Positions 1 to 5,657 of a DNA stretch of 6,194 nt are shown here, one piece after another. Position numbers and translations under genes: made by a program. The stretch comes from Methanobacterium sp. Maddingley MBC34 (GTDB lineage Archaea > Methanobacteriota > Methanobacteria > Methanobacteriales > Methanobacteriaceae), in the NCBI GenBank assembly GCA_000309865.1, contig AMGN01000064.1:1-6194 (forward strand), given 5' to 3'. Each line of letters starts with the position of its first letter. The stretch's first letter is position 1. The notes beneath the pieces were generated by a model. The model searched no databases and was not told the DNA's origin. It saw only the letters and a program-made list of their open reading frames with translations.

Positions 1-60
1 CCTAAATCATCATTATTAAACCTAAATCATCCATCATGAACTCAAATCATCCATTATACA
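1..60. repeat. Three tandem 20-bp units at the window edge
   Basis: Units start at 1, 21 and 41 and share the core AAATCATC at the same place in each. Units 1 and 2 both begin CCTAAATCATC; units 2 and 3 share AAATCATCCAT. Neighbouring units are about 75% identical. The array starts at the first base of the window and may continue to the left. It lies just beyond the 3' end of the HisG gene. I see no coding sense in it. Confidence 0.7.
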
Positions 61-103
61 ACTCTAATGTTGTTTGTATCATGAATATGGTTTTCTCATG
101 TTT

Positions 104-1093
104 TTACTGAACATATTGTTTAACATTTTCACGGACAATGGCTGAGGCTCCGAAGCTTTTGATTCCTTTTAGCATTTCTGGGAATTTATTTTTATGAATC
201 AAAACATTGACTTGGGAGAAGCTGGTTCCCTTAACTGCAGTTGGTTCATCTGAACAGTATTCATTGGAGAGCAGGAAATCTTTTACATCATCCAATCTGT
301 GGTTGGCAATGTTAAACTTGACATCAAAGTATTCTCTTGCTTTTATTGCTCCGAATAACTGTTCGAAGATTATTTTTGCCTTCTCTGCCTTTTGAGGAGT
401 GCAACTAGGACCAGCATACAATCCTGCACTTGATTCCATGATGGTTTCTAAGATTTTCAGCCCTGCTTTTCGTAGACTGCTCCCGGTCTGGGTATTGTCC
501 ACTACCAGATCGGCTCCTTTGGCTATGTAGACTTCAGTGGCACCATCGGAGTTGATGATCTGCACCATTTCATTATCTCCATCCCAGAGACCTCGTACCT
601 GAACTAAAGGTTTACTTTCGCCGAATAATTCCTGGTAACCATCATTTTCCATAAAGAACTGGCGGGTGAGGTTGGGATATTCTGTGAAACATAGTATGGG
701 ATTTATTCTATCTTTATTGGCCCTGAAGAATTCTGAAAGAGATTCATATGGGTCATCAGCAGGTAATGCTACTATCAGCCGGGTTTGACCGTAGTCAAGG
801 TCTCCAATCTTTTTTATGAGTTCTTCCTCCAGATTCACTGATTCTTCTCGGACCCAATCTTCTCCTATAATGGCTATATCAAGGATTTGTCTGTTCAGCT
901 CTACTGGGGCACTTTGAGGTCGGGTTAGGAATCCTTTGATTTCTGGATCATTGGTTATGGTGATCTCATTTTCTTCCTTGCCTGGTTCGTATCCACGAAC
1001 CTCGTAACCTGCATCAACGAATAATTGATAAGTGTTTCCTCTGTTAACGTTGTTTAAACTTCCTTTAGGAAGGCCAAGTATTATTTTTTCCAT
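104..1093 (-). CDS. hisG: HisG-family ATP phosphoribosyltransferase, long form, divergent
   Basis: This 329-residue protein belongs to the HisG family. HisG enzymes join ATP and PRPP in the first step of histidine synthesis, in the cytoplasm. What I see: an N-terminal LPKGSL (residues 8-13); EYPNLTRQFF (138-147), matching the family's YPNLTR stretch; the PRPP-binding loop around DNTQTGSSL (199-207), followed by KAGLKILETIMESSAGL; and a C-terminal regulatory ACT-like HisG_C domain (about 256-327). The C-terminal domain makes it a long form, which does not need HisZ. It is about 30-40 residues longer than usual, with extra sequence in the catalytic half (around 33-60 and 113-175), so it could be a paralogue. 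The ATG start is well supported by AGGAGC at 1101-1106, seven bases upstream. No other his gene is visible. Family assignment is firm; the exact role is less so. Confidence 0.85.
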   Translation of the reverse strand: MEKIILGLPKGSLNNVNRGNTYQLFVDAGYEVRGYEPGKEENEITITNDPEIKGFLTRPQSAPVELNRQILDIAIIGEDWVREESVNLEEELIKKIGDLDYGQTRLIVALPADDPYESLSEFFRANKDRINPILCFTEYPNLTRQFFMENDGYQELFGESKPLVQVRGLWDGDNEMVQIINSDGATEVYIAKGADLVVDNTQTGSSLRKAGLKILETIMESSAGLYAGPSCTPQKAEKAKIIFEQLFGAIKAREYFDVKFNIANHRLDDVKDFLLSNEYCSDEPTAVKGTSFSQVNVLIHKNKFPEMLKGIKSFGASAIVRENVKQYVQ

Positions 1094-1100
1094 TTTAATA

Positions 1101-1165
1101 GCTCCTATTTCGCTGTTAATCCTATTAAGGCCTTTTTAAACTTAAATTGATGTGCTTTAAACTTA
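1101..1165 (-). promoter_or_regulatory. hisG promoter and SD region with a 10-bp direct repeat
   Basis: On the minus strand a TATA-like TTTAAAAA lies at 1140-1133. That predicts a start of transcription near 1111 and a leader of about 17 nt holding the SD AGGAGC (1106-1101). The 10-mer TTTAAACTTA (plus-strand reading) occurs at 1135-1144 and again at 1156-1165. The spacing of 21 bp is two helical turns. The inner copy overlaps the TATA candidate, so the pair could be a regulator site, but no known operator is recognised. Confidence 0.4.
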
Positions 1166-1281
1166 GGTATAGTTTGATTAATACAATCTAATATAATTAT
1201 TCTCTTATTTTCTAAAACTAAATCTTATTTTTTAAATCCAAGCTAATTAATTTCTAAAAAAATGAGTATACCTCCCCTATA

Positions 1282-1313
1282 ATGGCCCTGCATAATCATG
1301 GCCCTGCATAATT
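1282..1313. repeat. Tandem duplication, 16-bp unit
   Basis: ATGGCCCTGCATAAT is present at 1282-1296 and again at 1298-1312, a head-to-tail duplication with a 16-bp period and 15 of 16 positions identical. The unit is noticeably more GC-rich than the AT-rich spacer around it. It sits between the promoter of hisG and the 3' end of the next minus-strand gene. Confidence 0.85.
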
Positions 1314-1334
1314 TTAAAAAACATGGACTGGCTT

Positions 1335-1362
1335 AAAAAAAGGAGAGTTAAAAATTTTAACT
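1335..1362 (-). terminator. Probable terminator of the 1370-1816 gene
   Basis: Just past the stop codon on the minus strand, AGTTAAAA and TTTTAACT form a perfect 8-bp inverted repeat around one base (1346-1362). After four bases comes a run of seven T on the minus strand (A run at 1335-1341 on plus). A T-tract is the main archaeal termination signal; the hairpin is weak and AT-only. Confidence 0.5.
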
Positions 1363-1369
1363 AATTATT

Positions 1370-1816
<447 letters not shown>

Positions 1817-1948
1817 TTAATCTTATTGGAGAGTTTAATGAGAAAAAAATGGTCTGATTATGATAAAGTATACCATTACTTAAAATACTGTTTACTGTGG
1901 GATATCATAAAATCAATGCAATTCATCCCAGGATTGTAACCAATAAAG

Positions 1949-2338
1949 TTAATGCACTCTCACGATTCCTTTAACCTTATCAAAATCTGAGTCAAAAGAT
2001 GCAATATAATCAATTTGGGATTGTTTCATGAGTTCTAATGAAAGAGAATCTGCAAAAGACAGCATCCCATCATACTGTAAGAAAATATTCATTGCCCTGG
2101 AACTTAATTCTTTATCCACATACTTCACTTCATGATTATCCATAATATAGTTGTATAATAAGGTCCCTTTCTTACCTCCTGCCAGACTCCCAACCATGGT
2201 CACGGCTTCAGAAAGAACAAAGATAGAAGTTACTTTATCCTGTTTGGTGACTTCAGGGAGTATATCTTGAAGCCGTTGATGCCACTGGTCCTTTCTAATG
2301 GATGCTGCAATGAAAAAGGAGGCATCAATAAATATCAA
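1949..2338 (-). CDS. vapC: PIN-domain toxin, VapC family
   Basis: This 129-residue protein is a PIN-domain ribonuclease. VapC toxins cleave RNA, often tRNA or rRNA, when released from their antitoxin. The acidic metal-binding residues are all present: D5 in FIDAS, E44 in LSEAV, D97 in FADS, and D116 with D118/D120 in SFDSDFD. The length is typical. The start is a TTG at 2338-2336 that overlaps the antitoxin stop as TTGA, with GGGGAG about seven bases upstream inside the antitoxin gene, so translation is probably coupled. It is the second gene of a two-gene operon with the AbrB-type antitoxin. Such pairs are normally autoregulated by the antitoxin-toxin complex. No defect is seen. The RNA target cannot be told from sequence. 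Confidence 0.85.
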   Translation of the reverse strand: MIFIDASFFIAASIRKDQWHQRLQDILPEVTKQDKVTSIFVLSEAVTMVGSLAGGKKGTLLYNYIMDNHEVKYVDKELSSRAMNIFLQYDGMLSFADSLSLELMKQSQIDYIASFDSDFDKVKGIVRVH

Positions 2339-2565
2339 ATCTTTTCTCCCCTTTGAGCTCTCTTTTTAAGCTCCACTGCATCTGTTTCCGGGCCTTCAAC
2401 CATACCCAATATGTCGTTGATGTTCACCTTCTTCCGGAACCTTAACTCCACCCCACTATCGGTGGGAATCCATTCCATAATGTCCCCCGGACCAACATCA
2501 AACTTCTTCCTTATTTCCGCAGGAACAACCGTTTGAAAACCCCTGGATATCTTAGTTTCAGCCAT
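2335..2565 (-). CDS. vapB: AbrB/MazE-fold antitoxin paired with the PIN toxin
   Basis: This small DNA-binding antitoxin (76 residues from the chosen start) has an N-terminal swapped-hairpin AbrB domain. TKISRGFQTVVPAEIRKKF followed by GPGD is the classic SpoVT/AbrB signature (about residues 4-28). The C-terminal part, about 46-76, is charged and probably wraps around the toxin to block it. I chose the ATG at 2565 because AGGTGA (2576-2571) lies exactly five bases before it. A GTG at 2574 and an ATG at 2571 in the same frame overlap that SD and are poor starts. It is the first gene of the operon, and its TGA overlaps the toxin's TTG. It is expected to repress its own promoter. AbrB-type antitoxins with PIN toxins are common in archaea. 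Confidence 0.85.
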   Translation of the reverse strand: MAETKISRGFQTVVPAEIRKKFDVGPGDIMEWIPTDSGVELRFRKKVNINDILGMVEGPETDAVELKKRAQRGEKI

Positions 2566-2589
2566 TTGCATCACCTATTAAAATATTAG

Positions 2590-2607
2590 TTTTTAAAGGT
2601 ATTTATG
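2590..2607 (-). promoter_or_regulatory. Candidate promoter of the vapBC operon
   Basis: Two TATA-like boxes are readable on the minus strand: CATAAATA (2607-2600) and TTTAAAAA (2597-2590). The first would start transcription near 2578 and give a short leader carrying the AGGTGA site at 2576-2571. This is based on position and composition only. Confidence 0.35.
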
Positions 2608-2628
2608 TTTTTTTGAAAATAATTTTTT

Positions 2629-2679
2629 AAAGTAAAATAGGTTTCAAAGTAAAATAGGTTCAAAAGTAAAATAATTTTC
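2629..2679. repeat. Three tandem 17-bp units between vapB and nikR
   Basis: AAAGTAAAATA starts at 2629, 2646 and 2663, an exact 17-bp period. Units 1 and 2 continue as GGTT; unit 3 diverges to ATTTTC. The array lies in the divergent spacer, about 65 bp upstream of vapB and 165 bp upstream of nikR. It could be an iterated binding site or a slippage product. Confidence 0.75.
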
Positions 2680-2728
2680 TTATCATTCTTCATTAATAAC
2701 ATTTCATTAATTTTTTCCAATGAAAAAG

Positions 2729-2750
2729 GTAACACTTTAATAATAGTTAC
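2729..2750 (+). promoter_or_regulatory. Inverted repeat over the nikR TATA candidate
   Basis: GTAAC (2729-2733) and GTTAC (2746-2750) form an inverted repeat with a 12-bp spacer. The spacer contains a TATA-like TTTAATAA (2736-2743), which would start transcription near 2765. A protein bound here would block the promoter, so NikR autoregulation is a natural guess. The arms do not match the E. coli NikR half-site GTATGA/TCATAC, although a single TCATAC occurs just downstream at 2752-2757. Confidence 0.4.
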
Positions 2751-2834
2751 ATCATACTTAATAAAGAAGGTAAATATCCTTTATGAAAAACAATTATGAG
2801 AAGACAATAGTAACATTATGCTTAATAAAGAAGG
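2742..2834 (+). repeat. Duplicated nikR leader: 29-nt direct repeat, 64 bp apart
   Basis: The segment 2742-2770 recurs at 2806-2834 with 26 of 29 positions identical. Both copies begin AATAGT and end with CTTAATAAAGAAGG. Copy 2 runs into the SD (AAGGGGAG) and the two adjacent ATG codons of nikR. Copy 1 is followed, at a similar distance, by an ATG at 2783 that opens a 42-codon frame overlapping nikR out of phase. The whole leader therefore appears to have been duplicated in place. Confidence 0.85.
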
Positions 2835-2843
2835 GGAGATCTT

Positions 2844-3251
2844 ATGATGAGAATAAGCATGTCATTACCCAAAAAACTGTTAAACGAATTCGACGAAGTA
2901 TTAAAAGATAGAGGATACAACTCCAGATCCAAAGGGATCAGGGACGCCCTAAAAGACTACATAGTCAGGTACCAGTGGATGAAAGACATAGAAGGAGATA
3001 GAATCGGGATAGTGGCTGTTATCTATGACCACCACTACACTGGAGTACTGGAAGACCTCACCGACATCCAACACGACTTCAGGGACTACATAAACGCCAC
3101 CATGCACATACATATGACCAGTAAAAGCTGTCTGGAGGTTATAGTGGTCAAGGGAGAAGCCCAGGAAATCAGAAACCTGACTGAAAAGATAATGAGACTG
3201 AAAGGTGTGGAACACGTCAAGCTGACCACTGCTGCAAGTGGAGAAGAATAA
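2844..3251 (+). CDS. nikR: Nickel-responsive transcriptional regulator NikR
   Basis: NikR is a tetrameric DNA-binding protein that senses Ni(II) and represses nickel uptake genes. In methanogens it would serve nickel supply for hydrogenases and coenzyme F430. An N-terminal ribbon-helix-helix domain (RISMSLPKKLLNEFDEVL, then SRSKGIRDALKDYI, about residues 3-41) precedes the C-terminal ACT-like metal-binding domain (about 54-130). The square-planar nickel ligands of the family are all present: H77, H88 and H90 (MHIHM) and C96 (SCLEV). If translation starts at the second ATG (2847), these become 76, 87, 89 and 95, the same numbers as in E. coli NikR. The SD AAGGGGAG ends five bases before 2844, so both ATGs are possible. 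The length (135) is typical. No nickel transporter gene is in the window, so its targets lie elsewhere. It may also control itself through the repeated leader. Confidence 0.95.
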   Translation: MMRISMSLPKKLLNEFDEVLKDRGYNSRSKGIRDALKDYIVRYQWMKDIEGDRIGIVAVIYDHHYTGVLEDLTDIQHDFRDYINATMHIHMTSKSCLEVIVVKGEAQEIRNLTEKIMRLKGVEHVKLTTAASGEE

Positions 3252-3256
3252 ATAAA

Positions 3257-3269
3257 TTCCTGTCAGGAA
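3257..3269. promoter_or_regulatory. Perfect 13-bp palindrome after nikR
   Basis: TTCCTG, T, CAGGAA is a perfect palindrome beginning five bases after the nikR stop. It could form a short stem (four pairs, five-base loop) at the end of the message or be a protein site. No strong T-tract follows directly, so a terminator role is not assured. Confidence 0.4.
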
Positions 3270-3281
3270 CTATTATAAAAA

Positions 3282-3329
3282 AATTCAGTTATACCGGATT
3301 AATTCAATTCAGTTATACCGGGTTAATTT
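3282..3329. repeat. Tandem duplication, 24-bp unit
   Basis: AATTCAGTTATACCGG starts at 3282 and again at 3306. The full 24-bp units match at 22 of 24 positions and lie head to tail. This is downstream of nikR, in non-coding DNA. Confidence 0.85.
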
Positions 3330-3628
3330 GTATAGTTTAAGGCAGTTACTTAAAAAAATTCATTTTTCATTTTTTAAAAGGTTTTTTTTAAAGGAAATAA
3401 TCATTTAAAGCCCCAATTGCATAATTTAGGTGCCCATGACATTTTAACTGGATATTTTTGTATTCAACATAATGTAATCTAATTTTAGTCAACAGAGGGT
3501 TTTTAGGTTCAACATAGAGTTGTATTCCAATTCCATTACCTGGTTTTTTTTATTATTTTACATTAGTCAGAGTTAGTATTGTTAATACACCAAGTTTTTA
3601 ACATTAGGAGAACTAAGGAATTACTAGT
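3330..3628. other. AT-rich intergenic stretch before the 3629 gene
   Basis: I find no convincing gene here. It contains T-rich runs around 3360-3400 and 3543-3560 that could end nikR transcription. The 9-mer TTCAACATA occurs twice (3463-3471 and 3508-3516), and there is a small inverted repeat GTATT-GTT-AATAC (3576-3588). The latter lies 40-50 bases ahead of the next start codon, where a promoter element would be expected. Confidence 0.4.
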
Positions 3629-4084
3629 TTGAAAAAAATATCAGGGGATTTAAAAAAAATGGCATCGATGTGTTCAAATCCAGATTGTGGTAATATTAGA
3701 CGGGTTGTGGGGGTTTGCCCCGAGTGTGGAAGTCCTGCTAAAGATTTGGGATTTAAGGAAGGCACCGCACTGATAAAACTTAAAAAAGAAAATATGAATC
3801 GTAGAGAAGATGAAGCTCGGGAAATGGCTGTTCCAGAGATGGATGATAAAGTAGATGAAATAGTAGATGATGAGATAAATGATGAGATGGAGGGTAAGAT
3901 AGATAATGAGATAGATGATAAAAAAGATGTTGAAATAAAGGATGAAATACAAACTAAAGTGGACGAAACTAACGAAGAAATGGTTAAAACTGGTAATTGG
4001 AGCAACAATCCACTAATAAAGATTATAGTTTTTATTGTAGTTGTAATAGTATTTTATATGCTATTCAAATCAATAATGGGTTAA
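3629..4084 (+). CDS. Zinc-ribbon protein with acidic stalk and C-terminal membrane anchor
   Basis: The function is unknown. A four-cysteine zinc ribbon (C15, C20, C30, C33, in CSNPDC and CPEC) is followed by a basic segment (about 48-60). Next comes a very acidic stretch (about 68-118) built from loose repeats of Asp/Glu with Ile, Val or Met every few residues, which suggests an extended helix or coiled coil. One strongly hydrophobic segment follows (about 128-147) and the protein ends right after it. This is tail-anchored architecture, with the zinc head probably on a stalk in the cytoplasm. The start is a TTG at 3629 with TAAGGA eight bases upstream. An ATG at 3659 (codon 11), with AGGGGA ten bases upstream, and an ATG at 3668 are alternatives that keep the ribbon. 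It resembles the 1370-1816 protein in having a zinc ribbon and a membrane part, but with no clear sequence relation. Confidence 0.75.
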   Translation: MKKISGDLKKMASMCSNPDCGNIRRVVGVCPECGSPAKDLGFKEGTALIKLKKENMNRREDEAREMAVPEMDDKVDEIVDDEINDEMEGKIDNEIDDKKDVEIKDEIQTKVDETNEEMVKTGNWSNNPLIKIIVFIVVVIVFYMLFKSIMG

Positions 4085-4107
4085 ATCAATCATTACACTT
4101 TAAAAAT

Positions 4108-4151
4108 AAGAAAGAATGGATTAATCAATCTTTTCTTCTCTTTTGAGAAGA
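4108..4151. terminator. Hairpins between convergent genes, possible terminator
   Basis: TCTTCTC (4134-4140), TTTT, GAGAAGA (4145-4151) is a perfect 7-bp stem with a four-base loop. It is overlapped by a looser inverted repeat (4108-4137, about 12 of 15 pairs). The plus-strand gene ending at 4084 and the minus-strand cas6 converge here, so the structure could end transcription from the left. I am only moderately sure. Confidence 0.4.
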
Positions 4152-4220
4152 CTTCTATCCTCAGTTATAGTCACCAAGAATAGATTATTTTACCCTAATC
4201 ATTATCAAAGTACATACATA

Positions 4221-4252
4221 AGTTCAAAATCCCAATATGGTCTGATTTTAGT
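4221..4252 (-). CRISPR. Single degenerate CRISPR repeat (orphan)
   Basis: Read on the minus strand this carries CTAAAATCAGACC, then a variable ATAT, then TGGGATTTTGAACT. It closely matches the repeat I recall for Methanothermobacter and relatives, which starts GTTAAAATCAGACC and ends GGGATTGAAAT. The differences are the first two bases, two positions in the centre, and a two-base insertion plus a change near the 3' tag. No second good copy lies within 100 bases either side, so this is not an array. It lies 73 bases beyond the 3' end of cas6 on the same strand. It may be an array relic or a repeat-like RNA element. Confidence 0.6.
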
Positions 4253-4325
4253 TCTTATTTTCTCTCATTTATCACCTGTTAAATATCACTTAATTTCTGC
4301 ATGTAACTTTAGAAATTTCTACATA

Positions 4326-5092
4326 TTAAGCCCCATTAACCTGTTTCACCATACCAAACCCCATACTATTCTTCTCACCAATTCCAGAGTCATAAGCAAA
4401 TTTCACCAGTCTATCATCAGCCTCCATCTCAAAATGCATCAAATAAGCCCTATGATATGTCTGAGTACCATTCTTATCAATTGTAATCCGTTTCCTTTTC
4501 ACTGATTTCATATCAGGAACGATTTTAACATACTCATCACCATCATAAACATCATAGAATGAGTTGTACTTACGAATGAGGTTCTGCTGAAGTGCAGTGT
4601 AAAATCTTAAGTCTCCAGGATTAAGATCCCATATCCGACCATTTTCACGTTTTATACGAGTAATCACTGGCGACATGGTCTTCATTTTCATCTTCTTTTT
4701 AAAATCAGGCTGTTTCAAAAGCTCAACCTGTTCCACCATGAGCCTGTCTCCTTTGAAATTGATCTCTGGATCTTCCAGATAGCCCTCCACATACTCTGTA
4801 TCAAATAGTCATGAGGTGAGGAAATGTAGAAATGGAACTTACCCTCCCTGGAGATCAGACCATTCTTGGAGGGTCTGCGGCGAGGAATGTTTATCTGAGA
4901 AAAAGTAAAATGCTTAAAGTCCTTAGATGCATGGAGCTGGCTGGCTAAGTCAAGATCTGCTATCTTACGATATATAATGGCAGAGAGAATATGATTATAA
5001 TTATAAGGAATTAAATAATTATTTTTTGGTGCTTTTAAAGATATTTTAAGCCTTATATTAAAACCCCCAACCAGACTCCCATCTGGTAACAT
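4326..5092 (-). pseudogene. cas6: CRISPR endoribonuclease Cas6, interrupted by a one-base frameshift
   Basis: Cas6 cuts CRISPR precursor RNA within each repeat. The N-terminal part (5092 down to about 4810) and the C-terminal part (about 4809 to 4326) are in different frames; with one base restored they give a 255-residue protein of normal size. Residues corresponding to the catalytic Y, H and K of Pyrococcus Cas6 are present: Y41 in IIYRKI, H54 in QLHASK, K60 in DFKHFTFS. The glycine-rich C-terminal loop GIGEKNSMGFGMV is intact. The break is at 4807-4810: after SSPHD the original frame runs into YLIQS, while the family-like continuation LFDTEYVEGYLEDPEI is in the -1 frame. Loss of one C from GACCTATTT explains it. 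The ATG at 5092 lacks an SD and adds about ten residues ahead of the usual RLKISL start. No other cas gene is in view. Sequencing error is not excluded. Confidence 0.85.
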
Positions 5093-5351
5093 AAAGTACT
5101 TTCAATATTATTTAATATTAACCTATTATCCAATAATATCTTCAACTATTTAAATGTATCGGGAAAAACGTCTACAGTTATACATAAAATACTAATTGTA
5201 TACTAAAAACATTCAATCGTTACTTGAAGAATATAAATTTCAGGTTTATAATAAAAAAGCCCATTAAAGAGGTGCAAAAACATCCATTTACCTATATTTA
5301 GAGATGACTAAAAATTTAATAGATACAACTTAAAGAATATTAAATGATAAT
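5093..5351. promoter_or_regulatory. Divergent promoter region between cas6 and the MNT gene
   Basis: This AT-rich spacer has no gene. For cas6, ATATTAAATA on the minus strand (5119-5110) is a TATA candidate that would start transcription almost at the ATG. For the MNT gene, TTTAATAG (5315-5322) predicts a start near 5344, also nearly leaderless, which fits the lack of an SD. Two inverted repeats are present: TATTAT-CCA-ATAATA (5124-5138) and TATACA-N12-TGTATA (5179-5202). The second could be an operator for either gene. Confidence 0.4.
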
Positions 5352-5657
5352 ATGAAAGACCATATAACAAGATCATCAGAAGTTCTAAAGATAAAAAAGG
5401 AAATAATTCCCATTTTAGAACGTTACGGCATTAAAAAAGCCGGATTATTTGGTTCAGTAGTTAGAGGGGAGCTCAAGGAAGATAGTGATCTTGACATTCT
5501 GGTTCAAATTGAAGGAGAAGTGAGTTTACTGGATTTTGTGGGACTTAAACTGGATCTTGAGGATAGGTTAGGGAGAAAAGTTGATTTAGTAGAGTATAGC
5601 ACGATTAAACCCCTTTTGAGAGAATCTATACTCAAAAAACAGGTGGCAATCCTTTGA
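5352..5657 (+). CDS. mntA: Minimal nucleotidyltransferase (MNT) antitoxin, MntA family
   Basis: This is a 101-residue minimal nucleotidyltransferase. The signature GSX10DXD is complete: G34-S35, then D46 and D48 in SDLDILV. A third acidic residue, D78 in KVDLVEY, is also present, so it should be active. In studied MntA/HepT pairs the MNT protein neutralises the HEPN ribonuclease by adding AMP to a tyrosine in the toxin's RX4HXY motif. It is followed directly by the HEPN gene, with its stop overlapping that gene's TTG start as TTGA. The ATG at 5352 has no SD, and the TATA candidate at 5315-5322 implies an almost leaderless message. MNT family and partner are clear; the biochemical detail comes from homologues. 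Confidence 0.85.
   Translation: MKDHITRSSEVLKIKKEIIPILERYGIKKAGLFGSVVRGELKEDSDLDILVQIEGEVSLLDFVGLKLDLEDRLGRKVDLVEYSTIKPLLRESILKKQVAIL

Noticed and set aside
207..395. Plus-strand frame within hisG
   Set aside because: It is antisense to a conserved gene and has no recognisable features.
1845..1866. A second CRISPR-repeat-like piece (ATGGTCTGATT, also present in the orphan repeat) upstream of the zinc-ribbon gene
   Set aside because: Only about 11 bases match and the conserved CCCA/TTTCAATC part is missing on the other side, so I treat it as chance.
2730..2757. E. coli-type NikR operator (GTATGA-N16-TCATAC) upstream of nikR
   Set aside because: TCATAC is present at 2752-2757, but the partner position 16 bases upstream reads TAACAC, so the full site is absent.
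2783..2911. 42-codon frame starting after leader copy 1, as a protein-coding gene
   Set aside because: It overlaps nikR out of phase and has no recognisable protein character. It is kept only as a possible upstream regulatory frame.
2949..3215. Minus-strand frame within nikR
   Set aside because: It is entirely antisense to a firmly identified gene, with no SD or family-like motif.
3613..4008. Minus-strand frames opposite the acidic zinc-ribbon gene (also 3674-3952)
   Set aside because: Their long Ser/Ile or Ile/Tyr/Phe runs are the antisense reading of the GAT/GAA-rich acidic stalk.
4143..4505. Plus-strand open frame of 120 codons
   Set aside because: It runs antisense through the C-terminal part of cas6 and across the orphan repeat, and its Ser/His/Ile-rich reading looks like the reverse of AT-rich DNA.
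4715..4805. Read-through tail of the cas6 N-terminal frame as a genuine C-terminus of a short protein
   Set aside because: The -1 frame over the same bases gives the family-like Cas6 continuation, so this tail is out-of-frame reading.
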